The position numbers were made by a program, and so were the translations under genes. A stretch of 62,410 nucleotides of DNA from Acidimicrobiaceae bacterium (GTDB lineage Bacteria; Actinomycetota; Acidimicrobiia; Acidimicrobiales; RAAP-2): the NCBI GenBank assembly GCA_003138815.1, contig PLHD01000039.1, positions 1 to 62,410 on the forward strand, written 5' to 3'. This document shows, in pieces, positions 41,545 to 49,844 of this stretch. The notes under the pieces are model-generated. The model saw only the letters and a program-made list of their open reading frames with translations, was not told where the DNA came from and did not search any database. Position 1 is the stretch's first letter, and each line of letters starts with the position of its first letter.

Positions 41545-42228
41545 ATGAACTACAGTGTCGGACGAGGACCGCTCGGACCGGATTCGGTCGTCCTACGGGG
41601 GGGAGCCGTGTCGGAAGCACTAGGGCCTGACGATGGTCATCGGCGCGCCGTCCTGGCCGGCCAGCGGCGAATCCAGCGAGCGAAACTCCTGAGCGGACTT
41701 ACCAAGATCCTCGTCGGCGTGATGATCTGCGGCGGGCTCTTTGCCGCGGTGGCCTCGGGCGGTGCGTTCAATACGGCGACCAAAGGCGCGTCGTCCGCCG
41801 ACTCCTCCGGAGCGGCAATCGGTGGGGCTCTCACGGCCGTGGCGATCGGGATCCTGCTGGCGCTCTGGGTCGTCCTTCGCTACCGGAGGAACCTGGGCAA
41901 GGCGACGCGCGACTACGAGAGCAAGCAGCGGTTGAGCGATGCGGGCCCTGGTGATCGAGCGTCCGGTCCAGGCAGCGCCGGGGCGAACAAGTCGCTCCTT
42001 GGCAAGGTGGACCACGAGATCTCGGACCACGTCAGCCGGTTCGTGGCCGAGGGGCAGCTGTCGGGCGGACCCGGCCTGCGACCCGGCCCGTCCGTGCCGG
42101 ACGAGGATCCGCCCTCTTCGCAGCCCGATTACTCGGCACTCGCCGAAGTGGAGTACGGCGGCCAGAAGGGCACCAGCCCCGACGGGGTCAATCGCTCGGG
42201 CGACCCGAGGCTTGGGCCGATTCAGTAG
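41545..42228 (+). CDS. Hypothetical membrane protein (227 aa)
   Basis: No family recognised. Two hydrophobic spans (ILVGVMICGGLFAAVASGGAF and AIGGALTAVAIGILLALWVVL, about residues 54-110) are followed by a Gly/Pro/Ser-rich, acidic cytoplasmic tail of about 115 residues. Start uncertain: a GTG at 41608 preceded by GGGGGGAG is an alternative. Its 3' end overlaps the convergent MMPL gene by 41 bp. Confidence 0.6.
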   Translation: MNYSVGRGPLGPDSVVLRGGAVSEALGPDDGHRRAVLAGQRRIQRAKLLSGLTKILVGVMICGGLFAAVASGGAFNTATKGASSADSSGAAIGGALTAVAIGILLALWVVLRYRRNLGKATRDYESKQRLSDAGPGDRASGPGSAGANKSLLGKVDHEISDHVSRFVAEGQLSGGPGLRPGPSVPDEDPPSSQPDYSALAEVEYGGQKGTSPDGVNRSGDPRLGPIQ

Positions 42229-44440
42229 TGTCCTCGACGTGAAGTGAGGACACGTTCGAGCACGTCGCCGAGGAGACCAGGTCGCTGGCGTCGCCTCGGC
42301 CCGGGAGCCCGAGAGGCGAGGGCTTGACGCCGATGAGTCGCGCGAGCGACGGCGGAAGCCACCAGTTCCAGCGTCCGGCCATCGCCATCAGGCTCGGCAT
42401 CAGGAGTCCGCGCACGATGGTTGCGTCGACCAGCACGCCCAGCGCGAGGCCGACCCCCAGCTCCTGGAGCCCCGCGACCCGACCGAGGATGAGCCCCAAC
42501 AAGGCCCCGATCATGATCAGCGCCGCGGCGCTGACGACACGCCCCGTGTGGGTCATGCCTTCGATGATCGCGCCCGTCGTGTCGGCACCGTGGTCCCACG
42601 CCTCTCGCATGCGCGTGACGAAGAAGACCTCGTAGTCCATCGAGAGCCCGAAGAGCATCGCGAAGAGGAACACCGGCACCCAGCCCTCGATCTGCGAGAC
42701 GCGGTACAGACCCAGCGTGTCGGCGCCGACGCCGAAGCGGAAGACCACCACCAGCAGCCCGTAGGTCGCCGCAATCGAGAGAAGGTTGAGCAGCACGGCC
42801 ATCGTGGCCAGCAGCAGCGACCGGAAGGCCCGCAGCAGCACGAGGTAGGCCAGCAGCAGGATGATCAGGATGATCCACACGAAGTTGCCGTAGACGCGGT
42901 TCAGGAAGTCGACACCCTGCGCGGGGGCACCGCCCACCGACACGCGGACGCCGGAGGGGAAGCGGGCGCTGGCGACGTCGTGCTGACGGATTCGCTCGAC
43001 CAGATGCTGGGAGGCCTCGGCGCCGAAGTCGTCACGCCCGATGACGATGATCTGGCGATAGCGATCCGCGTCGGCCACGTAGGGCGCGTAGGCGCTGATG
43101 GCCACGAGGAAGACCTCGGGGTCTTGGGTCAGCTTGATCGCGAGGCGCAGGGACGCCGCGGACACCGCCTTGTCCACGGCCTTATGGGGCCCGCCGGCGT
43201 CGATGACTATCTGGGTCGGCGTCAGGATCCCGGGCCCTCCGCGGTCGCGCAGCATCGCCAGACCCTTGGCGGCCTGGCTGTTCTGCGGAATGGCGCTGAG
43301 CGATCCGGGCGTGAGCTGGAACCACGCCAGGGCCGACGCCGCGACGAGCAGCACCACCGTCGCCACCAGCGCGATCGAGCGAGGGCGCCGCGTGACGACG
43401 TGGGCGAGGCGCGACCAGAGGCCGGCCTTCGGGCCCCGCCGTGCGCCGAACGGCGCCACGGCCGAGCGCACACCGCGCCTTCCGAGCAGCGAGAGCAGCA
43501 CGGGTTGGAGGGTCAGCGCTGACGCCAGGGACACCAGCGGAACCACCAGTCCGGCGAAGCCGAGCGAGCGCACGAACGGCACGGGAATCAAGAAAAGGAC
43601 CGATAGCCCGAGCGTCACGGCGAGCCCGGAGAAGAGCACCGTGCGCCCGGCCGACGCCATGGTGGCCACGATCGCGTCGGTGGGTCCGCTCACGTCCCTG
43701 GCGATCTCCTGCTCGTACCGGTGCACGATGAGCAGCGAGTAGTCGATGGCGAGTCCCAGTCCGATGAGCTCGACGAGGTTCGGGATGTAGAGGACCATCA
43801 GGAAGTGGTGGGCGAGGGCGTAGATGATGCTGAGCGCCCCGGCCATCGTGCACCCGGCCACGACGAGCGGCACCAGCATCGACCACGAGAGGCCGAGCAC
43901 CAGGGCCAGCACCACGAGCGCCAAGAGAACGGCCAGCACCTCGCCGCGGTGAAGATCGGTGGTGAGCACCGGCGTGATGTCGTGCTGCAGGGCCGGAGCG
44001 CCGGTTACTACGGCCGTGGTCAGTCCGGCGCGGGCCAGGGCCTGGCGCAGCCTGGTGGTGTGCGCGGAGGCCTGGGCCAGGTCGAGGGTCGTGGTGACGG
44101 TGCCGTAGAGGACGCCCTCGGTGGAGGCGATGGGGATCACCCGTGCGGTCGGCACCGAACGGGCGGCGGCCCTGAACTCGGCGTTGAGCGTGGCCAGCTC
44201 GCTCTTGGTCGGACTGGTCTCGGGCAGCACGACGGTGTAGCTTCCCTCGACGTTCTCGGCGAAGTCGTGCTTGAGGACCTGGTTGGCCTGGGCCGAGCTG
44301 GTCCCGGGAACGCTGAGCGAGGTGGTCAGCAGCGCAGGCAGCTTCGCGACCGAGAGTGCCCCGAGCAGCAGAATCGCGACCCAGCCCGCGATGACCAGGA
44401 CGCGCCAACGAATGACGCCGCGAATCCAGCGTTCGAGCAC
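42188..44440 (-). CDS. MMPL/RND-family transporter
   Basis: A 750-aa membrane protein with two halves, each made of one span, a large extracytoplasmic loop and five further spans, as in MmpL lipid or drug exporters. Clear landmarks are GLGLAIDYSLLIVHRYEQE in the first half and LFGLSMDYEVFFVTRMREA in the second, carrying the conserved Asp-Tyr pairs of proton relay. The GTG at 44440 is chosen because TACGCT lies exactly 6 nt upstream and the transmembrane start VLERWIRGVIRWR follows; the longer frame to 44575 would overlap the divergent ilvD start. Substrate unknown. Confidence 0.87.
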   Translation of the reverse strand: MLERWIRGVIRWRVLVIAGWVAILLLGALSVAKLPALLTTSLSVPGTSSAQANQVLKHDFAENVEGSYTVVLPETSPTKSELATLNAEFRAAARSVPTARVIPIASTEGVLYGTVTTTLDLAQASAHTTRLRQALARAGLTTAVVTGAPALQHDITPVLTTDLHRGEVLAVLLALVVLALVLGLSWSMLVPLVVAGCTMAGALSIIYALAHHFLMVLYIPNLVELIGLGLAIDYSLLIVHRYEQEIARDVSGPTDAIVATMASAGRTVLFSGLAVTLGLSVLFLIPVPFVRSLGFAGLVVPLVSLASALTLQPVLLSLLGRRGVRSAVAPFGARRGPKAGLWSRLAHVVTRRPRSIALVATVVLLVAASALAWFQLTPGSLSAIPQNSQAAKGLAMLRDRGGPGILTPTQIVIDAGGPHKAVDKAVSAASLRLAIKLTQDPEVFLVAISAYAPYVADADRYRQIIVIGRDDFGAEASQHLVERIRQHDVASARFPSGVRVSVGGAPAQGVDFLNRVYGNFVWIILIILLLAYLVLLRAFRSLLLATMAVLLNLLSIAATYGLLVVVFRFGVGADTLGLYRVSQIEGWVPVFLFAMLFGLSMDYEVFFVTRMREAWDHGADTTGAIIEGMTHTGRVVSAAALIMIGALLGLILGRVAGLQELGVGLALGVLVDATIVRGLLMPSLMAMAGRWNWWLPPSLARLIGVKPSPLGLPGRGDASDLVSSATCSNVSSLHVEDTTESAQASGRPSD

Positions 44441-44446
44441 CTCGCC

Positions 44447-44452
44447 AGCGTA
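44447..44452 (-). promoter_or_regulatory. -10 box for leaderless mmpl mRNA
   Basis: TACGCT on the minus strand, 6 nt before the GTG at 44440. It decides the start of this gene. Confidence 0.5.
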
Positions 44453-44556
44453 CCGTTGCCCCACGAGGGCCCGGTTGGCCCCGCGGGGCCCCCAACCCCA
44501 ACCCGACCGCGGCGGACGCGGTCGCCGATCGGTGGGCCGCGCCTCGGCACGTTTCG

Positions 44557-44562
44557 TAGACT
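44557..44562 (+). promoter_or_regulatory. -10 box for leaderless ilvD mRNA
   Basis: TAGACT, 6 nt, then the ilvD ATG at 44569. A GC-rich imperfect hairpin lies about 70 bp upstream in the divergent promoter region. Confidence 0.5.
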
Positions 44563-44568
44563 TCTCCC

Positions 44569-46248
44569 ATGACACAGCACCCGACCCCGCGAAGCTCCGA
44601 CGTCACCCTGGGCAAGGGCCGTGCGCCCGCGCGAGCGATGCTGCGCGCGATGGGGCTGAGCGACGACGACATGACCAAGCCCCAGATCGGCGTGGCGTCG
44701 AGCTGGAACGAGGTGACGCCGTGCAACCTCCCGCTCAACCGGTTGGCCAAGCGCGCCAAGGTCGCGGTGCGCGACGGGGGCGGGGTGCCGTTCGAGTTCG
44801 TGACGATCGCGGTGTCGGACGGAATATCCATGGGCCACGAGGGCATGCGCGCCTCGCTGGTCTCTCGCGAGGTGATCGCCGACTCGGTCGAGACCGTGAT
44901 GCACGCCGAGTGCTTCGACGCCATGGTCACCTTCGCGGGATGCGACAAGTCGCTGCCGGGGATGTTGATGGCCGCCGCGCGCCTCGACGTGCCGAGCGTC
45001 TTCCTCTACGGCGGGACCATCCTGCCGGGCCAGCTCCACGGCGAGGCCCTGGACATCGTCTCGGTCTTCGAGGCCGTCGGCGCCAACGCGGTGGGCGCGA
45101 TGAGTGACGAGGAGCTCTACGCCATCGAGTGCGCCGCCTGTCCCGGCGAGGGAAGCTGCGCGGGGATGTTCACGGCCAACACCATGGCGAGCGTGGGCGA
45201 GGCGCTCGGGATGTCCCTGCTCGGCAGCGCGTCGGTCCCCTCGGTCGATCCCCGTCGCGACCAGTTCGCCTACGACTCGGGCCTGGCGGTGCTGAACCTG
45301 CTCGACCACGGCATCACCGCGCGCAAGATCATGACCAAGCCGGCCTTCGAGAACGCCATCGCCGTCGTGATGGCGCTCGGCGGCTCGACGAACGCGGTGC
45401 TGCACCTGCTCGCCATTGCCCACGAGGCGCGTGTCGAGCTGGAACTCGAGGACTTCAACCGGATTGCTCGGCGCGTGCCCCATCTCGCCGACACCAAGCC
45501 CCACGGCAAGTTCCACATGAGCGATCTCGACGAGATCGGTGGCGTGCCGGTCGTGCTGGCGCACCTGCTGGAGAACGACCTGCTGAACGGTGACGTCATG
45601 ACCGTCAGCGGTCGCACGATGGCCCAGAACCTGGAGGCGCGCAGTGCGCCCAAGCCCGACGGTCGCGTGGTCTACGACCTGCGTCACCCCATCAACGACC
45701 GGGGCGGGATCGCGATCTTGACCGGATCGCTCGCGCCCAAGGGATCGGTGGTGAAGGTCGCCGGGCTCGACAGCCTGGCCTTCACCGGCACGGCAAGGGT
45801 GTTCGACGGCGAGGACGCGGCGATGGCCGCGATCATGGCTGACGAGATCAAGCCCCAGACCGTGGTGGTCATCCGCTACGAAGGGCCCAAGGCCGGTCCG
45901 GGGATGCGCGAGATGCTCGCCGTGACCGGAGCGATGAAGGGCGTGGGCCGCGGCGGCGACTGCGCACTCGTGACCGACGGTCGTTTCAGCGGCGGAACCC
46001 ACGGCTTCTGCGTCGGCCACGTCGCCCCCGAGGCCCTCGACGGCGGACCGATCGGACTCGTCCAGGACGGCGACGAGATCCAGATCGACGTCACTACCGA
46101 CTCCATCAACCTGATGGTCGAGCCCGCCGAGCTCAGCCTGCGCGCCTCTCGCGTGAAGCCCTTCGTGCCGCGCTACACCACGGGAGTATTGGAGAAGTTC
46201 GCCCGATTGGTCCAGGGCGCCGAGAAGGGGGCGGTGACCTCCGCCTAG
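44569..46248 (+). CDS. ilvD: Dihydroxy-acid dehydratase
   Basis: A 559-aa Fe-S dehydratase for valine, leucine and isoleucine synthesis, converting dihydroxy acids to 2-oxo acids. Cluster ligands are visible in [14 protein letters not shown] (about residue 125) and [19 protein letters not shown] (about 188-206), and the C-terminal [20 protein letters not shown] block (about 470) is conserved. It begins the ilv gene group and has its own leaderless promoter. Confidence 0.96.
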   Translation: MTQHPTPRSSDVTLGKGRAPARAMLRAMGLSDDDMTKPQIGVASSWNEVTPCNLPLNRLAKRAKVAVRDGGGVPFEFVTIAVSDGISMGHEGMRASLVSREVIADSVETVMHAECFDAMVTFAGCDKSLPGMLMAAARLDVPSVFLYGGTILPGQLHGEALDIVSVFEAVGANAVGAMSDEELYAIECAACPGEGSCAGMFTANTMASVGEALGMSLLGSASVPSVDPRRDQFAYDSGLAVLNLLDHGITARKIMTKPAFENAIAVVMALGGSTNAVLHLLAIAHEARVELELEDFNRIARRVPHLADTKPHGKFHMSDLDEIGGVPVVLAHLLENDLLNGDVMTVSGRTMAQNLEARSAPKPDGRVVYDLRHPINDRGGIAILTGSLAPKGSVVKVAGLDSLAFTGTARVFDGEDAAMAAIMADEIKPQTVVVIRYEGPKAGPGMREMLAVTGAMKGVGRGGDCALVTDGRFSGGTHGFCVGHVAPEALDGGPIGLVQDGDEIQIDVTTDSINLMVEPAELSLRASRVKPFVPRYTTGVLEKFARLVQGAEKGAVTSA

Positions 46249-46253
46249 CGCTC

Positions 46254-46283
46254 TTGTGCTCGCGACCGACCTGTGCTTAAACT
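46254..46283 (+). promoter_or_regulatory. Promoter of the ilvBNC attenuator leader
   Basis: TTGTGC (46254-46259), an 18-base spacer and TAAACT (46278-46283), followed by 6 nt and the leader-peptide GTG at 46290, so the leader mRNA begins at its start codon. Confidence 0.6.
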
Positions 46284-46289
46284 GAACGT

Positions 46290-46340
46290 GTGACGACCTT
46301 CAGCGAGATTCCGGTAGTAGTAGGCAACAGCCGCCGGTAG
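46290..46340 (+). CDS. ilv leader peptide (16 aa, Val-rich)
   Basis: A 16-codon frame reading MTTFSEIPVVVGNSRR with three consecutive Val (GTA) codons and one Ile codon, placed between a promoter and a terminator in front of ilvB. This is the expected design of a branched-chain amino acid attenuation peptide: scarcity of charged tRNA-Val would stall the ribosome on the Val codons. It starts at the predicted transcription start (leaderless). Confidence 0.8.
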   Translation: MTTFSEIPVVVGNSRR

Positions 46341-46365
46341 TCACGTATTCTTGAACACCGGAGGC
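46330..46365 (+). promoter_or_regulatory. Antiterminator pairing of ilv attenuator
   Basis: GCCGCCGGT (46330-46338, end of the leader peptide) can pair with ACCGGAGGC (46357-46365) at 8 of 9 positions. The second element overlaps the 5' arm of the terminator, so the two structures exclude each other. Confidence 0.65.
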
Positions 46366-46389
46366 CTCCCAGGACAGGGAGGCCTTTTT
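46362..46389 (+). terminator. Attenuator terminator before ilvB
   Basis: A 9-bp perfect stem (46362-46370 with 46377-46385), a six-base loop, then TTTTCTTT. It lies 25 bp before the ilvB start and after the leader peptide. Confidence 0.85.
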
Positions 46390-46414
46390 CTTTACCCAAC
46401 GACAAAGGAACATC

Positions 46415-48124
46415 GTGCAACTCACTGGAGCCCAAGCACTGATCAAGAGTCTCGAGCAGCAGGGCGTCGACACGGTCTTCGGCCTGCCTGGCGGCGCCAT
46501 CCTTCCGGTCTACGACCCGTTGCTCGACTCCAGCATCCGCCATATCCTCGTTCGCCACGAGCAGGGTGCCGGCCACATGGCCGAGGGATACGCCCTGGCG
46601 ACCGGTCGCCCCGGCGTCGCCATCGTCACCAGCGGGCCCGGCGCGACCAACATCGTCACTCCGATCGCCAACGCCCACATGGACTCGACCCCACTGGTGG
46701 TGATCACCGGACAGGTGGCGACCGCGTCGATCGGCACCGACGCGTTCCAGGAGTGCGACATCACGGGCATCACGATGGGCATCACGAAGCACAACTTCCT
46801 GGTCCAGTCGGCCCAGGAGCTCCCGCGGGCGGTGGCGGCCGCGTTCCACCTGGCCACGACCGGCCGCCCCGGACCGGTGCTGATCGACGTGCCCAAGGAC
46901 GTGAGCCAGTCGATGATGGACTGGTGGTACCCGTCGACGGTCGACGAGTACGACCTGCCCGGCTACCGTCCCGAGGTCGACCTTGACGAGGACGCCATCG
47001 CGGGCGCGGTGGCGCTGATCGCCGCCTCGCAGCGCCCGGTACTCTACGTCGGCGGCGGCACCCTGAAGTCGCACGCGTCCAAGGAGCTCCTGGCCTTCGC
47101 CGAGCGAACCAAGATGCCCGTCGTCACGACGCTGATGGCCCGCGGTGCCTTCCCGGACTCGCACGACCAGCACCTCGGCATGCCCGGCATGCACGGCATG
47201 TACGCGGCGGTGACCGCAATCCAGCGCTGCGACCTGCTGATCTCGCTCGGCGCGCGATTCGACGATCGCGTCACCGGTCGCATCAGCGCCTTCGCGGCCG
47301 GGGCCAAGGTCATCCACGTGGACATCGACCGCGCGGAGTTCAACAAGGTCCGCCAGGCCGACGTCGCCATCCAGAGCAACGTCGCCGCGGCGCTGGTGGC
47401 GCTCGACGCGTCGAGCGCCACCCCGCGGTCGCTCGACGCCTGGTGGGAGGAGATCCGCTCCTGGCAGGAGAAGTATCCACTCACCTACGACGAGCCCACC
47501 GACGACGAGCTGCTTCGCCCCCAGTTCGTCATCGAATCGATCGCCCGGAGGGCCGAGCCCGGCACGATCGTCACCTCCGGTGTGGGTCAGCACCAGATGT
47601 GGGCGGCCCAGCACTGGAAGTTCGAGGAGCCCGGCACCTGGATCAACTCCGGTGGAGCCGGCACCATGGGATTCGGCCTGCCCGCGGCCATCGGCGCCAA
47701 GGTGGGCCGGCCCGACCGCACCGTGTGGTGCATCGACGGGGACGGGTGCTTCCAGATGACGGCCCAGGAACTCGTGACCGCACGAATCGAAGGCATCCCC
47801 ATCAAGGTCGCGATCCTCAACAACGCGTACCTCGGCATGGTGCGCCAGTGGCAGGAGATGTTCTACGACGAGCGCTACTCCGAGGTCTACCTCTCGGCCG
47901 AGCTGCCGGACTACGTCAAGTGGGCCGAGGCGATGGGCTGCGTGGGGATGCGCGCCACGAACCTGAAGGAGATGGCCGACGTGATCGACGAGGCGAACAA
48001 GATCAACGACGTGCCGGTCGTGATCGATTTCCGCACAGACTCCTCGGAGAAGGTCTTCCCGATGGTCGCCGCGGGAGCGAGCAACGACGACATCATGGTC
48101 CACCCCTCACAGCGAGGCGCGTAG
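46415..48124 (+). CDS. ilvB: Acetolactate synthase large (catalytic) subunit
   Basis: A 569-aa ThDP enzyme that condenses pyruvate to acetolactate or, with 2-oxobutyrate, to acetohydroxybutyrate. It shows the N-terminal FGLPGGAILPVYD and catalytic Glu region RHEQGAGHMAEGYA (about residue 48), the FAD-binding middle domain, and the C-terminal ThDP/Mg motif GDGCFQMTAQELVTA...NN (about 446-475). GTG start with AAAGGA upstream. Expression is likely controlled by the leader attenuator. Its TAG overlaps the ilvN GTG by one base. Confidence 0.96.
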   Translation: MQLTGAQALIKSLEQQGVDTVFGLPGGAILPVYDPLLDSSIRHILVRHEQGAGHMAEGYALATGRPGVAIVTSGPGATNIVTPIANAHMDSTPLVVITGQVATASIGTDAFQECDITGITMGITKHNFLVQSAQELPRAVAAAFHLATTGRPGPVLIDVPKDVSQSMMDWWYPSTVDEYDLPGYRPEVDLDEDAIAGAVALIAASQRPVLYVGGGTLKSHASKELLAFAERTKMPVVTTLMARGAFPDSHDQHLGMPGMHGMYAAVTAIQRCDLLISLGARFDDRVTGRISAFAAGAKVIHVDIDRAEFNKVRQADVAIQSNVAAALVALDASSATPRSLDAWWEEIRSWQEKYPLTYDEPTDDELLRPQFVIESIARRAEPGTIVTSGVGQHQMWAAQHWKFEEPGTWINSGGAGTMGFGLPAAIGAKVGRPDRTVWCIDGDGCFQMTAQELVTARIEGIPIKVAILNNAYLGMVRQWQEMFYDERYSEVYLSAELPDYVKWAEAMGCVGMRATNLKEMADVIDEANKINDVPVVIDFRTDSSEKVFPMVAAGASNDDIMVHPSQRGA

Positions 48125-48666
48125 TGGCCCCCCCCGAGCCGTATCTCGGCAAGACCGACCACACGCCCGTACACCACCACATCCTCTCGGTGCTGGTGGA
48201 GAATAAGGCCGGCGTGCTCGCGCGCATCGCGGGACTCTTCGCGCGCCGCGGATTCAACATCTACTCGCTGGCCGTGGCGCCCGCGGAGAGTCACGCGCGC
48301 TTCTCGCGCGTGACCATCGTGGTGGACGCCGAATCGGCCCCCCTCGAGCAGATCGTCGGCCAATTGGACAAACTGGTGAACGTCGTGGCGATCACCGACC
48401 TCGCGCCGCGCGACGCCGTCGAGCGTGAACTGCTGCTGGCCACGATCCAAACCGACGTGGCCAACCGGACCCCGCTCCTGGACACCCTGGGCAACGCCGG
48501 TGCCGCGATCGTGGACGTGGACCCCGGCGCGGTGACGGTGATGCTGGCCGGGACCCCCGCGGCGTGCGACGCGCTGGAGCGTGCCCTCGAGAGCTTCGCG
48601 GACGTCGAACTGCACCGGACCGGGCGCGTGGCACTCCCTAGACTTGGCCACGAGCCAGGCACTTGA
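48124..48666 (+). CDS. ilvN: Acetolactate synthase small (regulatory) subunit
   Basis: A 180-aa regulatory subunit with an N-terminal ACT domain (HHILSVLVENKAGVLARIAG and FNIYSLAVAPAE, about residues 18-58) that binds valine for feedback inhibition, and the C-terminal ALS_ss_C domain. The GTG start shares a base with the ilvB stop (TAGTG), so stoichiometric coupled translation is expected. Confidence 0.95.
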   Translation: MAPPEPYLGKTDHTPVHHHILSVLVENKAGVLARIAGLFARRGFNIYSLAVAPAESHARFSRVTIVVDAESAPLEQIVGQLDKLVNVVAITDLAPRDAVERELLLATIQTDVANRTPLLDTLGNAGAAIVDVDPGAVTVMLAGTPAACDALERALESFADVELHRTGRVALPRLGHEPGT

Positions 48667-48693
48667 CCTCTCGACGAAAGAAAGAAACCACTC

Positions 48694-49728
48694 ATGACCA
48701 CGATGTACTACGAAAAAGACGCGAACCCTGAGCTGCTGAAGGGCAAGAAGATCGCAATCCTGGGCTACGGCTCGCAGGGTCACGCCCACGCGCTGAACCT
48801 CCACGACAGCGGTTACGACGTACGCGTGGGTCTGCGTCCCGAGTCGGCGTCGATCCTGAAGGCCGAGGACGCCGGACTTCGCGTGCTCAGCATCGCCGAC
48901 GCGTGCGCCGAGGCGGACGTCATCATGGTGCTGGTGCCCGATACCGAGCAGAAGCGCACCTACGACGCCGACATCGCGCCGCACCTCACGGCGGGCAAGT
49001 GCCTGCTGTTCGCGCACGGCTTCAACATCCGCTTCAATCTCATCACGCCCCCGGCGGACGTGGACGTGGCCATGGTCGCTCCCAAGGGCCCGGGCCACCT
49101 CGTGCGGCGCACGTACATCGAAGGTGGCGGGGTGCCGGCGCTCATCGCCGTACACCAGGACGCCACGGGCCACGCGCACGACATCGCGCTGGCCTACGCC
49201 CACGGAATCGGCGCCACTCGCGCCGGCGTGCTCGAGACCACGTTCACCGAGGAGACCGAGACGGACCTCTTCGGCGAGCAGGCCGTGCTCTGCGGCGGCG
49301 TGTCGGCGCTGGTGAAGGCCGGCTACGAGACCCTCGTGGAGGCGGGCTATCAGCCCGAGAGCGCGTACTTCGAGTGCCTGCACGAGCTGAAGCTGATCGT
49401 GGACCTCATGTACGAGGAGGGAATCACCGGCATGCGATTCAGCGTCTCGGACACCGCCGAGTACGGCGACCTCACCCGTGGACCGCGCATCATCACCGAC
49501 ACGGTCAAGGCCGAGATGAAGAAGATCCTGACCGAGATTCAGGACGGCACGTTCGCGGCCGAATGGGTGAGGGAAAACGAGATCGGCCGCCCGCGCTACC
49601 GCGAGCTGCGCGAGAGCGGAAAGAAGCACCCCATCGAGGACATCGGCAAGAAGCTTCGCGCCATGATGCCCTTCGTGTCGGCCGGTAAGCAGAAGGTCGG
49701 CGACGTCTCGGGCGGCGACACGGACTAG
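48694..49728 (+). CDS. ilvC: Ketol-acid reductoisomerase (class I)
   Basis: A 344-aa enzyme that isomerises and reduces acetolactate. The cofactor loop is [19 protein letters not shown] (about residues 23-41), followed by the VGLRPES segment that sets NAD(P) preference. The conserved metal-binding block [19 protein letters not shown] is near residue 128, and [14 protein letters not shown] near 190 carries Mg-ligand acids. The length fits class I KARI. ATG with GAAAGAAAG upstream. Confidence 0.96.
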   Translation: MTTMYYEKDANPELLKGKKIAILGYGSQGHAHALNLHDSGYDVRVGLRPESASILKAEDAGLRVLSIADACAEADVIMVLVPDTEQKRTYDADIAPHLTAGKCLLFAHGFNIRFNLITPPADVDVAMVAPKGPGHLVRRTYIEGGGVPALIAVHQDATGHAHDIALAYAHGIGATRAGVLETTFTEETETDLFGEQAVLCGGVSALVKAGYETLVEAGYQPESAYFECLHELKLIVDLMYEEGITGMRFSVSDTAEYGDLTRGPRIITDTVKAEMKKILTEIQDGTFAAEWVRENEIGRPRYRELRESGKKHPIEDIGKKLRAMMPFVSAGKQKVGDVSGGDTD

Positions 49729-49787
49729 CGGGGAAGCCTGGCGCGATTGGCTCTGCCATCGGGCCTCGGCCCACGCCCATCGGCAGG

Positions 49788-49793
49788 GCTACA
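49788..49793 (+). promoter_or_regulatory. -10 box upstream of fusion gene
   Basis: TACATT followed, about 45 nt on, by AGGGA and the ATG at 49845. It lies only 3 bases before an in-frame ATG at 49797, which makes that earlier start unlikely to be within the transcript. Confidence 0.4.
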
Positions 49794-49844
49794 TTGATGG
49801 ACGAGGACTGGACTCCGTCCGGTACGTCAGGGATGGTGACATCA

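Noticed and set aside
42548-43522. Plus-strand frame opposite the MMPL gene
   Set aside because: Composition (Arg, Gln, His, Gly rich) is that of a complementary shadow.
44471-44500. GC-rich hairpin before ilvD as a riboswitch or attenuator
   Set aside because: The stem is imperfect, there is no leader peptide or T-run, and the -10 box at 44557 places the transcript start downstream of it.
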